NCBI RefSeq assembly: GCF_041260665.1
Contig: NZ_JBGCCT010000023.1
Coordinates: forward strand, 1-64,000
Length of the DNA: 64,000 nucleotides
From: Catenulispora sp. GP43
Lineage (GTDB): Bacteria > Actinomycetota > Actinomycetes > Streptomycetales > Catenulisporaceae
Direction of reading: 5' to 3'
Positions 36,454 to 44,103 of this stretch are shown here, in pieces. Both the position numbers and the translations under genes were made by a program. Each line of letters opens with the position of its first letter. The first letter of the stretch is position 1. Below the pieces are notes generated by a model. That model saw only the letters and a list, made by a program, of their open reading frames with translations, searched no databases and had not been told where the DNA came from.

Positions 36454-36984
36454 TCACCCGCGGTCCGTCCAATGGCCGCCCTCGGCGGCGATCGCCGAGG
36501 GCACCGGCACAGCAGGACCCGCCGGATCCGCCACAGCTGTCGCCCCGGCCTGGACCGGCACAATCCCCGGCAGGTCGGCGAAGGCCTGGGTGACGCCGGG
36601 ATAACACAGCAGCACCTGCGAAAGCCCGGTGATCGACAGCACCTTGTGGGTCACCGCACCGACCGCGCACAAGCGGAGCCAGCCGCCGGACTCGACCGCA
36701 CGGTGGTGGATCCGCAGCAACGCCGCCAATCCCGCACAGTCGCAGAATCCGAGCCCGGACAAGTCGGCGACCAGGTACGCCGGGCACGACGCGCCGAGGC
36801 GCCCGACATGGTCGGTCAACACCGGGGCAGAGGCTATGTCCAGCTCCCCGACGAGGACGAGGACCCGACCGGGGCCGTCGGCATGACTGCTGACCCGCAG
36901 CAGCCCGCTCGGCGCGCTATGACGTGCAGCCGACCGTGGATGACGATCATGCGGTGCGCGGGGTCCGACGAGGAAATCGTCCAT
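36454..36984 (-). CDS. STAS-domain anti-sigma-factor antagonist
   Basis: A 176-residue protein with one STAS domain (about residues 25-125). It has VLVLVGELDIASAPVL at the start, the loop LVADLSGLGFCDCAGLAAL holding the usual phosphorylatable Ser/Thr region (here F-C-D-C-A, with Cys in place of Ser), then LCAVGAVTHKVLSITGL. An Ala/Pro/Val-rich tail of about 50 residues follows. Family members release sigma factors by binding anti-sigma kinases when dephosphorylated, typically by SpoIIE phosphatases such as the two at 26.7-29.5 kb. The Cys replacement would make phosphorylation unlikely and could give a constitutively active form; this needs an alignment. The ATG at 36984 has GGAG 7 bases upstream; the open frame to 37245 is longer but not supported. 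Confidence 0.82.
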   Translation of the reverse strand: MDDFLVGPRAPHDRHPRSAARHSAPSGLLRVSSHADGPGRVLVLVGELDIASAPVLTDHVGRLGASCPAYLVADLSGLGFCDCAGLAALLRIHHRAVESGGWLRLCAVGAVTHKVLSITGLSQVLLCYPGVTQAFADLPGIVPVQAGATAVADPAGPAVPVPSAIAAEGGHWTDRG

Positions 36985-37326
36985 GATCGACTCCGGAGAC
37001 TGGCACAGAGCGGTTTCACGTCTCCGGGGTCTGGGGGGACCGGCCCAGATCGCCGGGCTCACAGCCAGGATAGAACAACCGGGCGAACAAAGCTCGCCCA
37101 AGCGGTAATACGCCACCCCGTCCATGAATGATGCGGCCGTGTTTCTCCGAGATGCCCTCCAGAAGCAGCTCTCCGCCCCGTCCAAAGCATACGCCGGCAT
37201 CGCCGGCAAACCTATGAATGAGAATTCAGTGCGAGTAGGCTGCAACTAGCGGATCCACCTCCCCGGACCTTGGCGGCCGACCCCGCGCGTCATCCATGAG
37301 ACGACGATCCTTGGGGAGCGATGGAC
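36985..37326. other. divergent intergenic region between STAS and mini-kinase-like genes
   Basis: 342 bases without a credible gene. It must hold the promoters of both genes. GGGTCTGGGGGGACC at about 37027-37041 loosely recalls the palindromes further right, but the half-site spacing is wrong. GGGGAG at 37313-37318 is the ribosome site for the gene at 37327. Confidence 0.4.
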
Positions 37327-37527
37327 ATGGCCTTCACCGTGTTGCACGGCGACGACGCCGAGAGCATGATCATCCAACGACTTTTCAGCACGAGCATGGA
37401 CATACATTCAACGCTCCAACTCGTCCAAGACGCCTCGACCACAAAGCTGCTCCACGAGGCGATCGACCGGCTGGACCATGCGATCAGCCAGGTCCGTATT
37501 CATGCGTTCGACGAACAGCGGGCATAG
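37327..37527 (+). CDS. 66-residue stand-alone histidine-kinase dimerisation (HisKA_3) domain lacking the phospho-accepting His
   Basis: The protein matches only the two-helix DHp segment of NarL/DevS-type sensor kinases. Helix 1 reads SMIIQRLFSTSMDIHSTLQL, against the family consensus LHDxVIQRLFAxGxxLQ. Helix 2 reads LLHEAIDRLDHAISQVRIHAF, against consensus IDELDxxIRDIRxxIF. There is no sensor domain before it and no HATPase domain after it. Aligning on IQRLF, the phospho-acceptor His is replaced by Glu12 and the following Asp by Ser13. GGGGAG lies 8 bases before the ATG at 37327, so it looks expressed; the ATG at 37321 is too close. It could be a dominant-negative or scaffold partner of DevS-like kinases, or the end of a decayed kinase; the clean start and stop favour a real gene. 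Confidence 0.62.
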   Translation: MAFTVLHGDDAESMIIQRLFSTSMDIHSTLQLVQDASTTKLLHEAIDRLDHAISQVRIHAFDEQRA

Positions 37528-37851
37528 CGGCCGCAGCTTCCCGGGTTCGACGGCTCAGGGCGTGATCCAGAGACGAGATCGAGTCAAGGAGCGGGTCAGC
37601 GGGTCGCGGCTGGCGCGCGAGAGTGAAATCCGAGGAAGGGCCAGTCCATCCTGCGCAAAAATGCAAAATCTGATCCCCGGCTCGCGGACCCCGCGCAGCC
37701 GGTCCAGCCGGAACACCACGCGGCGCTGATACTGCCGCACAATAGCGATTCCGAGATTCGGTACAACGATCGCCTCCTGAACGCTTCAATCGTCAGCGTC
37801 AGTGTTAGCCTGGCGCGCTTTCAGTGGACCATCGACGGGGTGTGGCGGACA

Positions 37852-37865
37852 GGGCCGCAAGGCCC
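37852..37865. promoter_or_regulatory. GGGCC-N4-GGCCC palindrome, DevR/DosR-type operator candidate
   Basis: GGGCCGCAAGGCCC. It has the half-site spacing of DevR/DosR operators (core GGGAC-N4-GTCCC), about 200 bases upstream of the universal stress protein gene. The 37528-38068 interval holds no gene. Confidence 0.5.
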
Positions 37866-37986
37866 GGTCGGTCAGTCCGATGGCCCCTTTTCGAGGGATA
37901 CGGCGACACAGCGGCCCCCCGGATGACGGTCCGGCCGGCCGCCCGGGGCTTCGCGGGCGTCGCCCGGCGAATGTCCCGGAACGCCC

Positions 37987-38000
37987 GGGCCGTTCGGCCC
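37987..38000. promoter_or_regulatory. GGGCC-N4-GGCCC palindrome, DevR/DosR-type operator candidate
   Basis: GGGCCGTTCGGCCC, 68 bases upstream of the universal stress protein start and so in activator position. Same architecture as the site at 37852. Confidence 0.55.
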
Positions 38001-38068
38001 TGACCGTCTCCTGCCCGGCGACCGAGTCTGGAAGAAGCCTGATTCACGCACTGGAGAGGAGCACGACC

Positions 38069-38947
38069 ATGACCGGACCCGTGGTCGTCGGCGTCGACGA
38101 CTTCGAACACGGCGACCGCCTGATCGCCGTGGCCGTCCGGGAGGCGGAGCTGCGCGGCGTTGCGCTGTGGCTGGCCCACGCCTACCACGGCTACGCCCCG
38201 GTGACCCAGGGCGTCCCGCCGGGCTTCACACCCGAGCAGATACTGCGCGACGCAGCCGAGGAACAGTTGAGCGTGATCGCGGCGAAGGTCCGCGCGGAGC
38301 ACCCTGACCTGCATGTGGAGATCGCTGCCATGTCCGGCCCGGCAGCTCCGGCCCTGGCACAGCTGGCGAACCTGGCCTCGCTGTTGGTCGTCGGCGGCCG
38401 GGGCCGCGGTGGCCTGACCGGGCAGCTGCTGGGATCGGTGTCGCTGGGCGTGCTCGCCCACGCCCACGGCCCGGTGCTGGTGGCACGCGGCTCCTGCGAG
38501 CGGGCCACGCAACGCGTCATGCTCGGCATCGACGTCGCCCAGGATCCGCGCACGGGCCCGGAAGTCCTGGAGTTCGCGTTCAAGGAGGCCGCCCGCCGCT
38601 CCGCCATCCTGTATGCCTTCTACGCCTGGGAGGACCCTGCGGATCTCTACGCCTACGGCGCGAAGATCTTCACGCACGCCCAGCACGCCGCGGCGCTGAA
38701 GCACGGCCGGGAAAGGCTGGAGACGGCGCTGGCGCCCTGGAAGCAGATGTTCCCCCGGGTACAGGTGACCGCCGATGTTGTGGCCGGGCTGCCGGCCAAG
38801 CTGCTCGTGGAAGCCACCGGCCTGGCCGACCTGGTGGTCATCGGTGGCCGCGCGCACGAGGGCAGGGACGGAATGCGAGTCGGCGCGATCGCCCACACGG
38901 TGCTGCACCACGCGGACTGCCCGGTCGCGATCATTCCCGAGAACTGA
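38069..38947 (+). CDS. tandem universal stress protein (two USP domains)
   Basis: A 292-residue cytoplasmic protein made of two USP (PF00582) domains. Domain 1 (VVVGVDDFEHGDRLIAVAVR to about residue 145) ends with GGRGRGGLTGQLLGSVS, the G-2x-G-9x-G-S/T ATP-binding loop. Domain 2 (VMLGIDVAQDPRTG onwards) has GGRAHEGRDGMRVGAIAHTV, a similar but less perfect loop, so it should also bind nucleotide weakly. GGAGAGGAG precedes the ATG. Two-domain USPs are typical members of hypoxia/dormancy regulons under DevR/DosR in actinobacteria, and two matching palindromes lie in its upstream region. A strong terminator follows. Role: stress survival; the mechanism is not known. Confidence 0.92.
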   Translation: MTGPVVVGVDDFEHGDRLIAVAVREAELRGVALWLAHAYHGYAPVTQGVPPGFTPEQILRDAAEEQLSVIAAKVRAEHPDLHVEIAAMSGPAAPALAQLANLASLLVVGGRGRGGLTGQLLGSVSLGVLAHAHGPVLVARGSCERATQRVMLGIDVAQDPRTGPEVLEFAFKEAARRSAILYAFYAWEDPADLYAYGAKIFTHAQHAAALKHGRERLETALAPWKQMFPRVQVTADVVAGLPAKLLVEATGLADLVVIGGRAHEGRDGMRVGAIAHTVLHHADCPVAIIPEN

Positions 38948-38955
38948 CCCGTGCG

Positions 38956-38994
38956 AGCGCCCCGTAGCGGCCGGAAGGGCCGGTACGGGGCGCT
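38956..38994 (+). terminator. intrinsic terminator of the universal stress protein gene
   Basis: 11-bp stem AGCGCCCCGTA / TACGGGGCGCT with an inner GGCC/GGCC pair, beginning 8 bases after the stop. The 450 bases that follow hold two operator candidates and one 42-codon frame (39049-39177) with no recognised motif. Confidence 0.88.
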
Positions 38995-39197
38995 TCCCTC
39001 GCCTTCACGCCGACCAGCACCGGGCAGCAGGCCTCGGACAGGGCGCGCATGGAGGTGGAGCCGATGGATCCGCCCGTCCGGCTCGACATCCGGGGTGCGG
39101 TCCGGACCGCGCTCGCGCCGTACACGTTCCTCGCACCCGCCAAGGACGTGATCTTCCTGTGGCGCAGGGCAGCCTGATCCCTCGGCTCGAACGAGAA

Positions 39198-39211
39198 GGG
39201 TCTTTCGGCCC
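39198..39211. promoter_or_regulatory. GGGTC-N4-GGCCC palindrome, DevR/DosR-type operator candidate
   Basis: GGGTCTTTCGGCCC; matches the GGGNC-N4-GNCCC rule. It lies about 230 bases upstream of the PNPOx-like gene. Confidence 0.48.
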
Positions 39212-39392
39212 GTCGCCCACAGGCAACTCGGCATTACCGTCGCCTCAGGACATCGATGCGTGCCACGGGAGGCTGGGCAGTGGCTGCCGCACCACTGAGA
39301 CGAGCGCGACGGCGGGCCCGCACCGGCAGTGCCGTGCTCACTTTCGGCCGGCAGCGGTCAAGCGGAGACACCGAGCAGATTCTTGGAAAGTA

Positions 39393-39406
39393 GGGCCCAA
39401 AGACCC
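39393..39406. promoter_or_regulatory. GGGCC-N4-GACCC palindrome, DevR/DosR-type operator candidate
   Basis: GGGCCCAAAGACCC; matches the same rule and sits 37 bases before the ATG of the PNPOx-like gene, close to where a class II activator would bind. Confidence 0.52.
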
Positions 39407-39442
39407 TTCTGCCCGCATCCGGGCCGCGGTGACGATCGAGTC

Positions 39443-40159
39443 ATGACCGTGGGACAGCGCATGGAGCGCTTCACAGAGGCCGAGGCCTTGGACCTCGCCG
39501 CGACTGTACCGGTCGGCCGGATCGTCTACAGCCGCTACGCGCTGCCGGCTGTCTTCATCGTCAACTTCCGGCTGGACGGCCGCGACCCGGTGTTCCGGAC
39601 CCGCAAGGGCTCGATGTTCGGCGCCGGCGTGGCCGAGACCGTCGTCGCCTTCGAAGTCGACCGGATCGACGAGGCGGCACACGAGGGCTGGTATGTGACC
39701 TTCCTGGGCCGCGCCAAGCTGATCACCAGCCCGGCTGAGCAGACCCGGCTGGCCGGGCTGGGCGTCGATCCGTGGGCGCCGGGCGAGCGGGAGCGCTACA
39801 TCAAGATCGCGACCGAGAAGGTCGTCGCGCGGCGATCCCGCACCACCCCGACGACGAGCACGACGGGTGAGAGCCGGTGGCGGGAGTCCTGGGCGGCCCG
39901 GCACGGCACGCTCCTGGGACCGATGAGCCAAACACGGCGGCACGCAGTGCCCTGTCACGTGATAGCGGGGTCTGACGGACCGCGCCGGGAGAGGGTTCCG
40001 ACGTTGCCGCATGTCCACATACAAACTCTCGGACACCATCACCGACGAGGCCGCCGTACTGCTGGCGGACATCCTGCCCACCGCCTACGAAGTCGGCACC
40101 TCAACGGCCGGGTACAGCCCGGCGACACCGCCGGAACTGATCAGGGACAGAGAGGATGA
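39443..40159 (+). CDS. PNPOx-like flavin-binding protein, probably frameshifted at the 3' end
   Basis: The first 130 residues match the pyridoxamine 5'-phosphate oxidase-like split-barrel family (LAATVPVGRIVYSRYALPAV, VNFRLDGRDPVFRTRKGS, FEVDRIDEAAHEGWYVTFLG and RERYIKIATEKVVARR near the usual C-terminus). Such proteins bind FMN, F420 or heme and are common in dormancy regulons. Homologues end about 10 residues later. Here the frame runs on through unrelated sequence to 40159, whereas a one-base shift at about 39830 would give a short acidic tail ending at TGA 39868-39870. A real frameshift or a sequencing error is likely. ATG at 39443, weak ribosome site, candidate operator at 39393. Confidence 0.7.
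   Translation: MTVGQRMERFTEAEALDLAATVPVGRIVYSRYALPAVFIVNFRLDGRDPVFRTRKGSMFGAGVAETVVAFEVDRIDEAAHEGWYVTFLGRAKLITSPAEQTRLAGLGVDPWAPGERERYIKIATEKVVARRSRTTPTTSTTGESRWRESWAARHGTLLGPMSQTRRHAVPCHVIAGSDGPRRERVPTLPHVHIQTLGHHHRRGRRTAGGHPAHRLRSRHLNGRVQPGDTAGTDQGQRG
39967..40140 (+). pseudogene. remnant of a zinc-dependent alcohol dehydrogenase
   Basis: Three short pieces in shifting frames together match an internal stretch of medium-chain alcohol dehydrogenases: RERVP (about 39989), then STYKLSDTITDEAAVLLADI and LPTAYEVG (40014-40097), then after another slip HLNGRVQPGDT (40098-40130), where intact enzymes continue into the Rossmann motif. Neither catalytic N-terminus nor NAD domain remains. It overlaps the run-on frame of the PNPOx-like gene and ends just before the next gene. 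A near-match operator (GGGTCTGACGGACC, one mismatch) lies at 39967-39980. Confidence 0.6.
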
Positions 40160-40806
40160 TGGCCATGTATCGGAAGTGGCCGGCGGCACTGCTCGCCGGC
40201 GGCCTGCTCGGCTTCGCCGCCGCGGCCTACCCGGCCCTGTGGCGGGACCGCTGCTTGAACTGGGGCGCCCGGGACGACGAGGTCTCCCGGGAGATGCCCG
40301 GCGACAAGCTCCTGCCCGAGGCCCCGGTGGTGACCACCAGGGCGATCGGCGTCGCCGCGCCCGCCTCGGCGATCTGGCCGTGGCTGGTGCAGATGGGGCC
40401 CGGACGCGGCGGCGCCTACACCTACGACTGGATCGAAAACCTTCTCGGCCTGAACATGCACAGCGCGGACGAGATCGTCCCCGGACTCCAAACCCTCGCC
40501 GCCGGCGACGAGATCCCGCTCGGTGACAAGCTGCGAATGCGCGTCGAAGTCCTCGAACCCGAACACGCGATGGTGATGCGCTCCGATGACGGCACATGGG
40601 TATGGGCATTCGGGCTCTACCCCGAGGCCCCGTCGGCGCCGGGCGCCGGCCTGACCCGTCTGGTCAGCCGCAACCGGATCCAGGACCCGAGGACCGGCAT
40701 GGTGGCCAGCGCGTTGTCCATGTACCTCATGGAGCCGGGCAGCCTGGTCATGGAGCGGAAGATGCTGCACGGGATCAAGGAACGGGCCGAGCGTCTTGCT
40801 TCCTGA
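40156..40806 (+). CDS. SRPBCC-like protein with N-terminal membrane segment
   Basis: A 216-residue protein. One N-terminal hydrophobic segment (WPAALLAGGLLGFAAAAYPA) is followed by a domain that resembles polyketide cyclase/SRPBCC proteins (TTRAIGVAAPASAIWPWLVQ, GAYTYDWIENLLGLNMHSAD, FGLYPEAPSAPGAGLTRLVS), a fold that binds lipophilic ligands. The C-terminus (MVMERKMLHGIKERAERLA) is helical. AGAGAGG lies just upstream of the ATG. It follows the alcohol dehydrogenase relic and belongs to the stress island by position. Ligand unknown. Confidence 0.72.
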   Translation: MMAMYRKWPAALLAGGLLGFAAAAYPALWRDRCLNWGARDDEVSREMPGDKLLPEAPVVTTRAIGVAAPASAIWPWLVQMGPGRGGAYTYDWIENLLGLNMHSADEIVPGLQTLAAGDEIPLGDKLRMRVEVLEPEHAMVMRSDDGTWVWAFGLYPEAPSAPGAGLTRLVSRNRIQDPRTGMVASALSMYLMEPGSLVMERKMLHGIKERAERLAS

Positions 40807-40948
40807 GAAGGACCGTACGCCAGCCGGAACTCCTCCGAGCGATGTACACGGTCCAGAACCGGGTGAGGCTCACGACGGAATCCGGGCCCTTCGGCCTTGC
40901 CGCACAGGGGACAACGGCCGTTCCGTGGGACGCGGCGGCCGAGGCAGG

Positions 40949-40958
40949 CTGATATCAG
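40949..40958. promoter_or_regulatory. CTGATATCAG palindrome, candidate operator
   Basis: Same core as the dyad at 17568, here 42 bases before the ATG of the small gene at 41000. Upstream at 40884-40897 lies GGGCCCTTCGGCCT, one base off the DevR-like pattern. Confidence 0.35.
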
Positions 40959-40999
40959 GACCCGTCCCGGCGGTCGCGTCGGCCCTGCGAGGAGAAGCA

Positions 41000-41278
41000 A
41001 TGACACACGTGTGGATAAGCACTTCGGAAGGCGACCTCCTGCGCGCCGACCAGGTTCGGCAGATCAACCTCGTCGAGGGCCTGCGCGTCGTGACCACCAG
41101 CGGCAGCCAGTTCCTGCTCGCCGAAGTCCAGGGACACGAGGCCACCTTGGCCGCCGCCCGCGCCCTGGCGACCGCGATGGCCGACGCGGCGGCGTCGTCC
41201 CACGCGGCCGAGATCGACATCTCGCGCGAGGGGGTCGGCTGGAAGGTGCACCTGACAGCCATGGCGGAGCAATCATGA
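41000..41278 (+). CDS. small conserved hypothetical protein
   Basis: A 92-residue soluble protein with strong coding character and GGAG before the ATG. It reads as a short beta-rich N-terminal half (HVWISTSEGDLLRADQVRQI then VTTSGSQFLLAEV) and an Ala-rich helix (ATLAAARALATAMADAAASS). I do not recognise a family. It sits in the stress island behind a candidate operator, and a CBS-domain relic follows directly. Confidence 0.7.
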   Translation: MTHVWISTSEGDLLRADQVRQINLVEGLRVVTTSGSQFLLAEVQGHEATLAAARALATAMADAAASSHAAEIDISREGVGWKVHLTAMAEQS

Positions 41279-41408
41279 TGATGTGTCACGGCAGCGGCCG
41301 CGGCTGGATTCTCGGCTGGAACTAGATCCTGACGGCCGCCTGGTCGGCATAGTCACGCCGTCCGAACTCAGCCGGGCGCTGCGCTGGGCGCAGGTGAACC
41401 GGCCCTGA
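41277..41408 (+). pseudogene. C-terminal fragment of a CBS-domain protein
   Basis: In the frame ending at TGA 41406-41408 the sequence reads LELDPDGRLVGIVTPSELSR then ALRWAQVNRP. This is the last strand and helix of a CBS domain (pattern DGRLVGIVTxSDLxRAL), as found at the end of CBS-containing site-2 proteases and stress proteins. Nothing upstream in frame supports the rest of the protein, and there is no start codon with a ribosome site. It is a decayed gene end. Confidence 0.6.
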
Positions 41409-41456
41409 AACGGGGGCCTCGGGGTGGGTCCCCGGCGCCGACGTCCACCGCACGGC

Positions 41457-41485
41457 AAAACGGCCCGTACAGTACGGGCCGTTTT
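41457..41485. terminator. bidirectional intrinsic terminator
   Basis: AAAACGGCCCGTAC and its exact complement around a single base give a 14-bp dyad with A-run and T-run on the two sides, the best Rho-independent terminator in the window. Confidence 0.9.
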
Positions 41486-41862
41486 GAATCTGACAGCAAA
41501 GGAACCTGCAAGGTGGGCTCCCTTCGCCGGAACCCTCCGGCTCAGGTGGTGGAGGTCGCCTTCCAGCCTCGTCAGCCTTCCAGCTTCTCAGCCCGTCTGG
41601 TCACGCGATCCCGTTCCTTTCAAGATCGCATTCCGTGTCAGGCTCCCTCGCTCGCCCTGCAGGTCCACTCCTGACGTTAGTCCTTATCCGCGGCTCCACC
41701 AGGGCCGAAAGACCTGTTTCCAGACAGTCGGAGACCATCTGCCCCGGCCACGCCCGATCCGCACGTTCGAACCGGACCCGTTGATCGCCTGACCGCGCCG
41801 CTACGAGAAACGGACCAGCCCTCCCCACCTGCACGGACGACATTCTCGGCACCGACAGGGTT
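41486..41862. other. intergenic region, no gene recognised
   Basis: About 375 bases between the terminator and the ABC permease stop. A minus-strand frame of 83 codons (41601-41852) has no ribosome site or motif. It may contain decayed mobile DNA, but I could not match it to any family. Confidence 0.35.
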
Positions 41863-44103
41863 CTAGCCGCGAACCAGCCTGCGGAACGTCGCCATGATCG
41901 GCACGACGGCCAGGGCGGCGACGCCCACCGCGATCAGGACGGCGTTCCCGGCCGGGACGTGCGGCGCCGGGCTGCCGGTGAACGCGCGGTCCACGGCTGC
42001 CAGGGTCCCCGCGCACACGACGGCACCCACGGCGATACCGCCCAGGGCCACGAACCCAGCCTGCCAGGCGAACATCGCTCTGAGCTGCCGCCGCTCGGCC
42101 CCGATGCGGCCCAGCATGTGCACCTGCCGGCGGCGCTCCAGGGTGGACACCACCAGGGTGTTGATCATCGTGGCCGCGGCGAGCACGGCGATCACCGCGA
42201 GGATGAGGTTGTCACCGAAGTTGTTCATCGCGTTGTCTTTCTGCACCCGCGCGTCGGCGCCCTGCTTGTCGACCACCTGTACCCCGGGCAGTGTCGCCGC
42301 TACGGACTTGAGCTGTCCGGCGTCGCCGCCGTCCACCAGGATCCGGTTGTAGGCCGCGGCGGTGCCGGTGTGGCCGGTCGCGGCCGCCTCCGGGAGGAGG
42401 ACGTCGCCGAGGGCGAGCGAGCGTGCGTAGATCGCGCTGACCGTTCCGGAGTAGGGCGTGCCGTCCGGGAGGTACACCTTGACCTTCGATCCGACGCGCA
42501 CCTTCATGGCGTCCGGGGAGGCCTCCAGCGCGCTCAGGGCGATCTGGCCGGGCTTGAGCTCGGCGAGGCTGCCGGCGGTGACGCCGAGGTCGAGCAGGCC
42601 GCCGACCGGGCCGGCGGACAGGACCGCGCCGCCCGCGGACCGCAGATCCGGGTCTGACACCACCAGGTCCGTCGTCTCGACGCCGGCGACCGCCGTCACG
42701 CCCGGCAGCGCCCGGATCCGGTCGGCGGCCACGGCGTCCAGGCCGGGGCCTTCGAGGAGGTGCTCGGCGGTGACGGAGCGCGCGGCCTGGGTCGTCGTCG
42801 CGTGCGCGATCGTGGTGTCGGAGAACTGCACCGCGCCGGTCATGGCCACCGCCATGGCGACCGGGACGATCGCGGACGACGTCCGGCGCGGCAGAGCCCT
42901 TATACCGGCCAGGGCGAGCCGGGCCGACGGGCCGCTGCGGACGAGGGGACGCAGCACCGCGACGGACAGCCGGACGAGGACCGGGCCGAGCAGCGCGGCC
43001 GCGGTCATGCCGAGCAGCAGCATCGGCATCGCCAGGGAGAGCTGGCCGCCCGCACCGTTCTGGTTCATGGTGGCGAAGTCCAGGACGACGACGCCAGCCG
43101 CCACGCCCAGCCCGAGCAGCGTGCGGATCACGCCGGGCCGCCGCGACTCCGTCTGCCCCTCCCGCACCGCCTGCGCCGGGCTGACGCGGGACGCGCGGCG
43201 GGCCGCGGCCATTCCGCTGAGCACACAGACCGGCAGCAGGATCGCCAGCACGATCGGGATGACTCGGAGCTCGACCGAGGCCGTGGCGCCGGGTGGGAGG
43301 ATCCCGTGGCCGGCCAGGATGTCGACGGCGGCGAAGCCCAGAAGCGTGCCCGGCAGGAAGCCGAGCAGGGTGCCGGCCAGCGCGATCAACGCCTGCTCTA
43401 GCAGGATCGCGGTGCGTATCTGCCCGCGTTTGGCGCCGATCGCGCGCAACAGGGCGAAGCGGCCACGGCGCATGTTCACCGACAGCGCGGTGGTACCGGC
43501 GAGTGCGAACAGGGCGGAGCCGATCAGCAGCGGGAACACGGCTGACGCGAACTCGTTGCCGGTGCTGCGGTCGATGGCGACCGTCGGGTCGGCGAGGTCG
43601 CCGCGGTCCGCGCCGGTGGCGATCGTGTAACCGGCGCCGCCGGGCAGGGCGGTTTTGATCCGGGCGGCGAGCGTGCCGGGACCGACACCCGGCGCGGCCT
43701 TCACCGCGACGAGGTCGACGACGCCCGGGCGGTGCGTTCCGGAGGGGAAGCCGGTCTCGCCGGTCGCCGCGGCGACGCCGGGCACCCGGGCCAGGTCGGC
43801 GGCCAGCGTCTCGGGAACGCCGCGATAGGCCGGGAGCGGCACGCTGATGTCGGCGCTGCGCACCTTGGTGTCGCCCGCCACGACGACGTCAGCGCTTGCC
43901 AGCCGGCCGGGCGACGCTGGGGTATGCGACCACAGGACGGACAAGGCGGCGATGATGAGGACGGCGGTGAGGGTGGCGGCTATCAGGGTTCCGACGACGG
44001 GGCCGGGGCGACGGCGCAGGCCTGCAAGGCGCCAGCTGCCGGTTTTCCAGCCGCCGGTCTTCCAGCCGCCGGTGGTCCAGTCGTTCGTCCCGGTCGCGCT
44101 CAT
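41863..44103 (-). CDS. ABC transporter permease, FtsX/MacB type
   Basis: A 746-residue membrane protein with two FtsX-like permease cores. The first N-terminal TM segment (VVGTLIAATLTAVLIIAALS) is followed by a large extracellular MacB-like domain. A TM cluster at about 230-345 (FPLLIGSALFALAGTTALSV, IALAGTLLGFLPGTLLGFA) precedes a second half with a further extracellular domain and a final TM cluster. Each core contains the characteristic coupling segment (RRGRFALLRAIGAKRGQIR and ERRRQVHMLGRIGAERRQLR). The N-terminus carries a short tandem repeat, TTGGWKTGGWKTGSW. The start overlaps the ATPase stop by 4 bases. Together they probably export or extract a hydrophobic compound or peptide. Substrate unknown. 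Confidence 0.9.
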   Translation of the reverse strand: MSATGTNDWTTGGWKTGGWKTGSWRLAGLRRRPGPVVGTLIAATLTAVLIIAALSVLWSHTPASPGRLASADVVVAGDTKVRSADISVPLPAYRGVPETLAADLARVPGVAAATGETGFPSGTHRPGVVDLVAVKAAPGVGPGTLAARIKTALPGGAGYTIATGADRGDLADPTVAIDRSTGNEFASAVFPLLIGSALFALAGTTALSVNMRRGRFALLRAIGAKRGQIRTAILLEQALIALAGTLLGFLPGTLLGFAAVDILAGHGILPPGATASVELRVIPIVLAILLPVCVLSGMAAARRASRVSPAQAVREGQTESRRPGVIRTLLGLGVAAGVVVLDFATMNQNGAGGQLSLAMPMLLLGMTAAALLGPVLVRLSVAVLRPLVRSGPSARLALAGIRALPRRTSSAIVPVAMAVAMTGAVQFSDTTIAHATTTQAARSVTAEHLLEGPGLDAVAADRIRALPGVTAVAGVETTDLVVSDPDLRSAGGAVLSAGPVGGLLDLGVTAGSLAELKPGQIALSALEASPDAMKVRVGSKVKVYLPDGTPYSGTVSAIYARSLALGDVLLPEAAATGHTGTAAAYNRILVDGGDAGQLKSVAATLPGVQVVDKQGADARVQKDNAMNNFGDNLILAVIAVLAAATMINTLVVSTLERRRQVHMLGRIGAERRQLRAMFAWQAGFVALGGIAVGAVVCAGTLAAVDRAFTGSPAPHVPAGNAVLIAVGVAALAVVPIMATFRRLVRG

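Noticed and set aside
37027-37041. GGGTCTGGGGGGACC as a fifth DevR-like site
   Set aside because: Half-site spacing is five, not four, and the right half lacks CCC.
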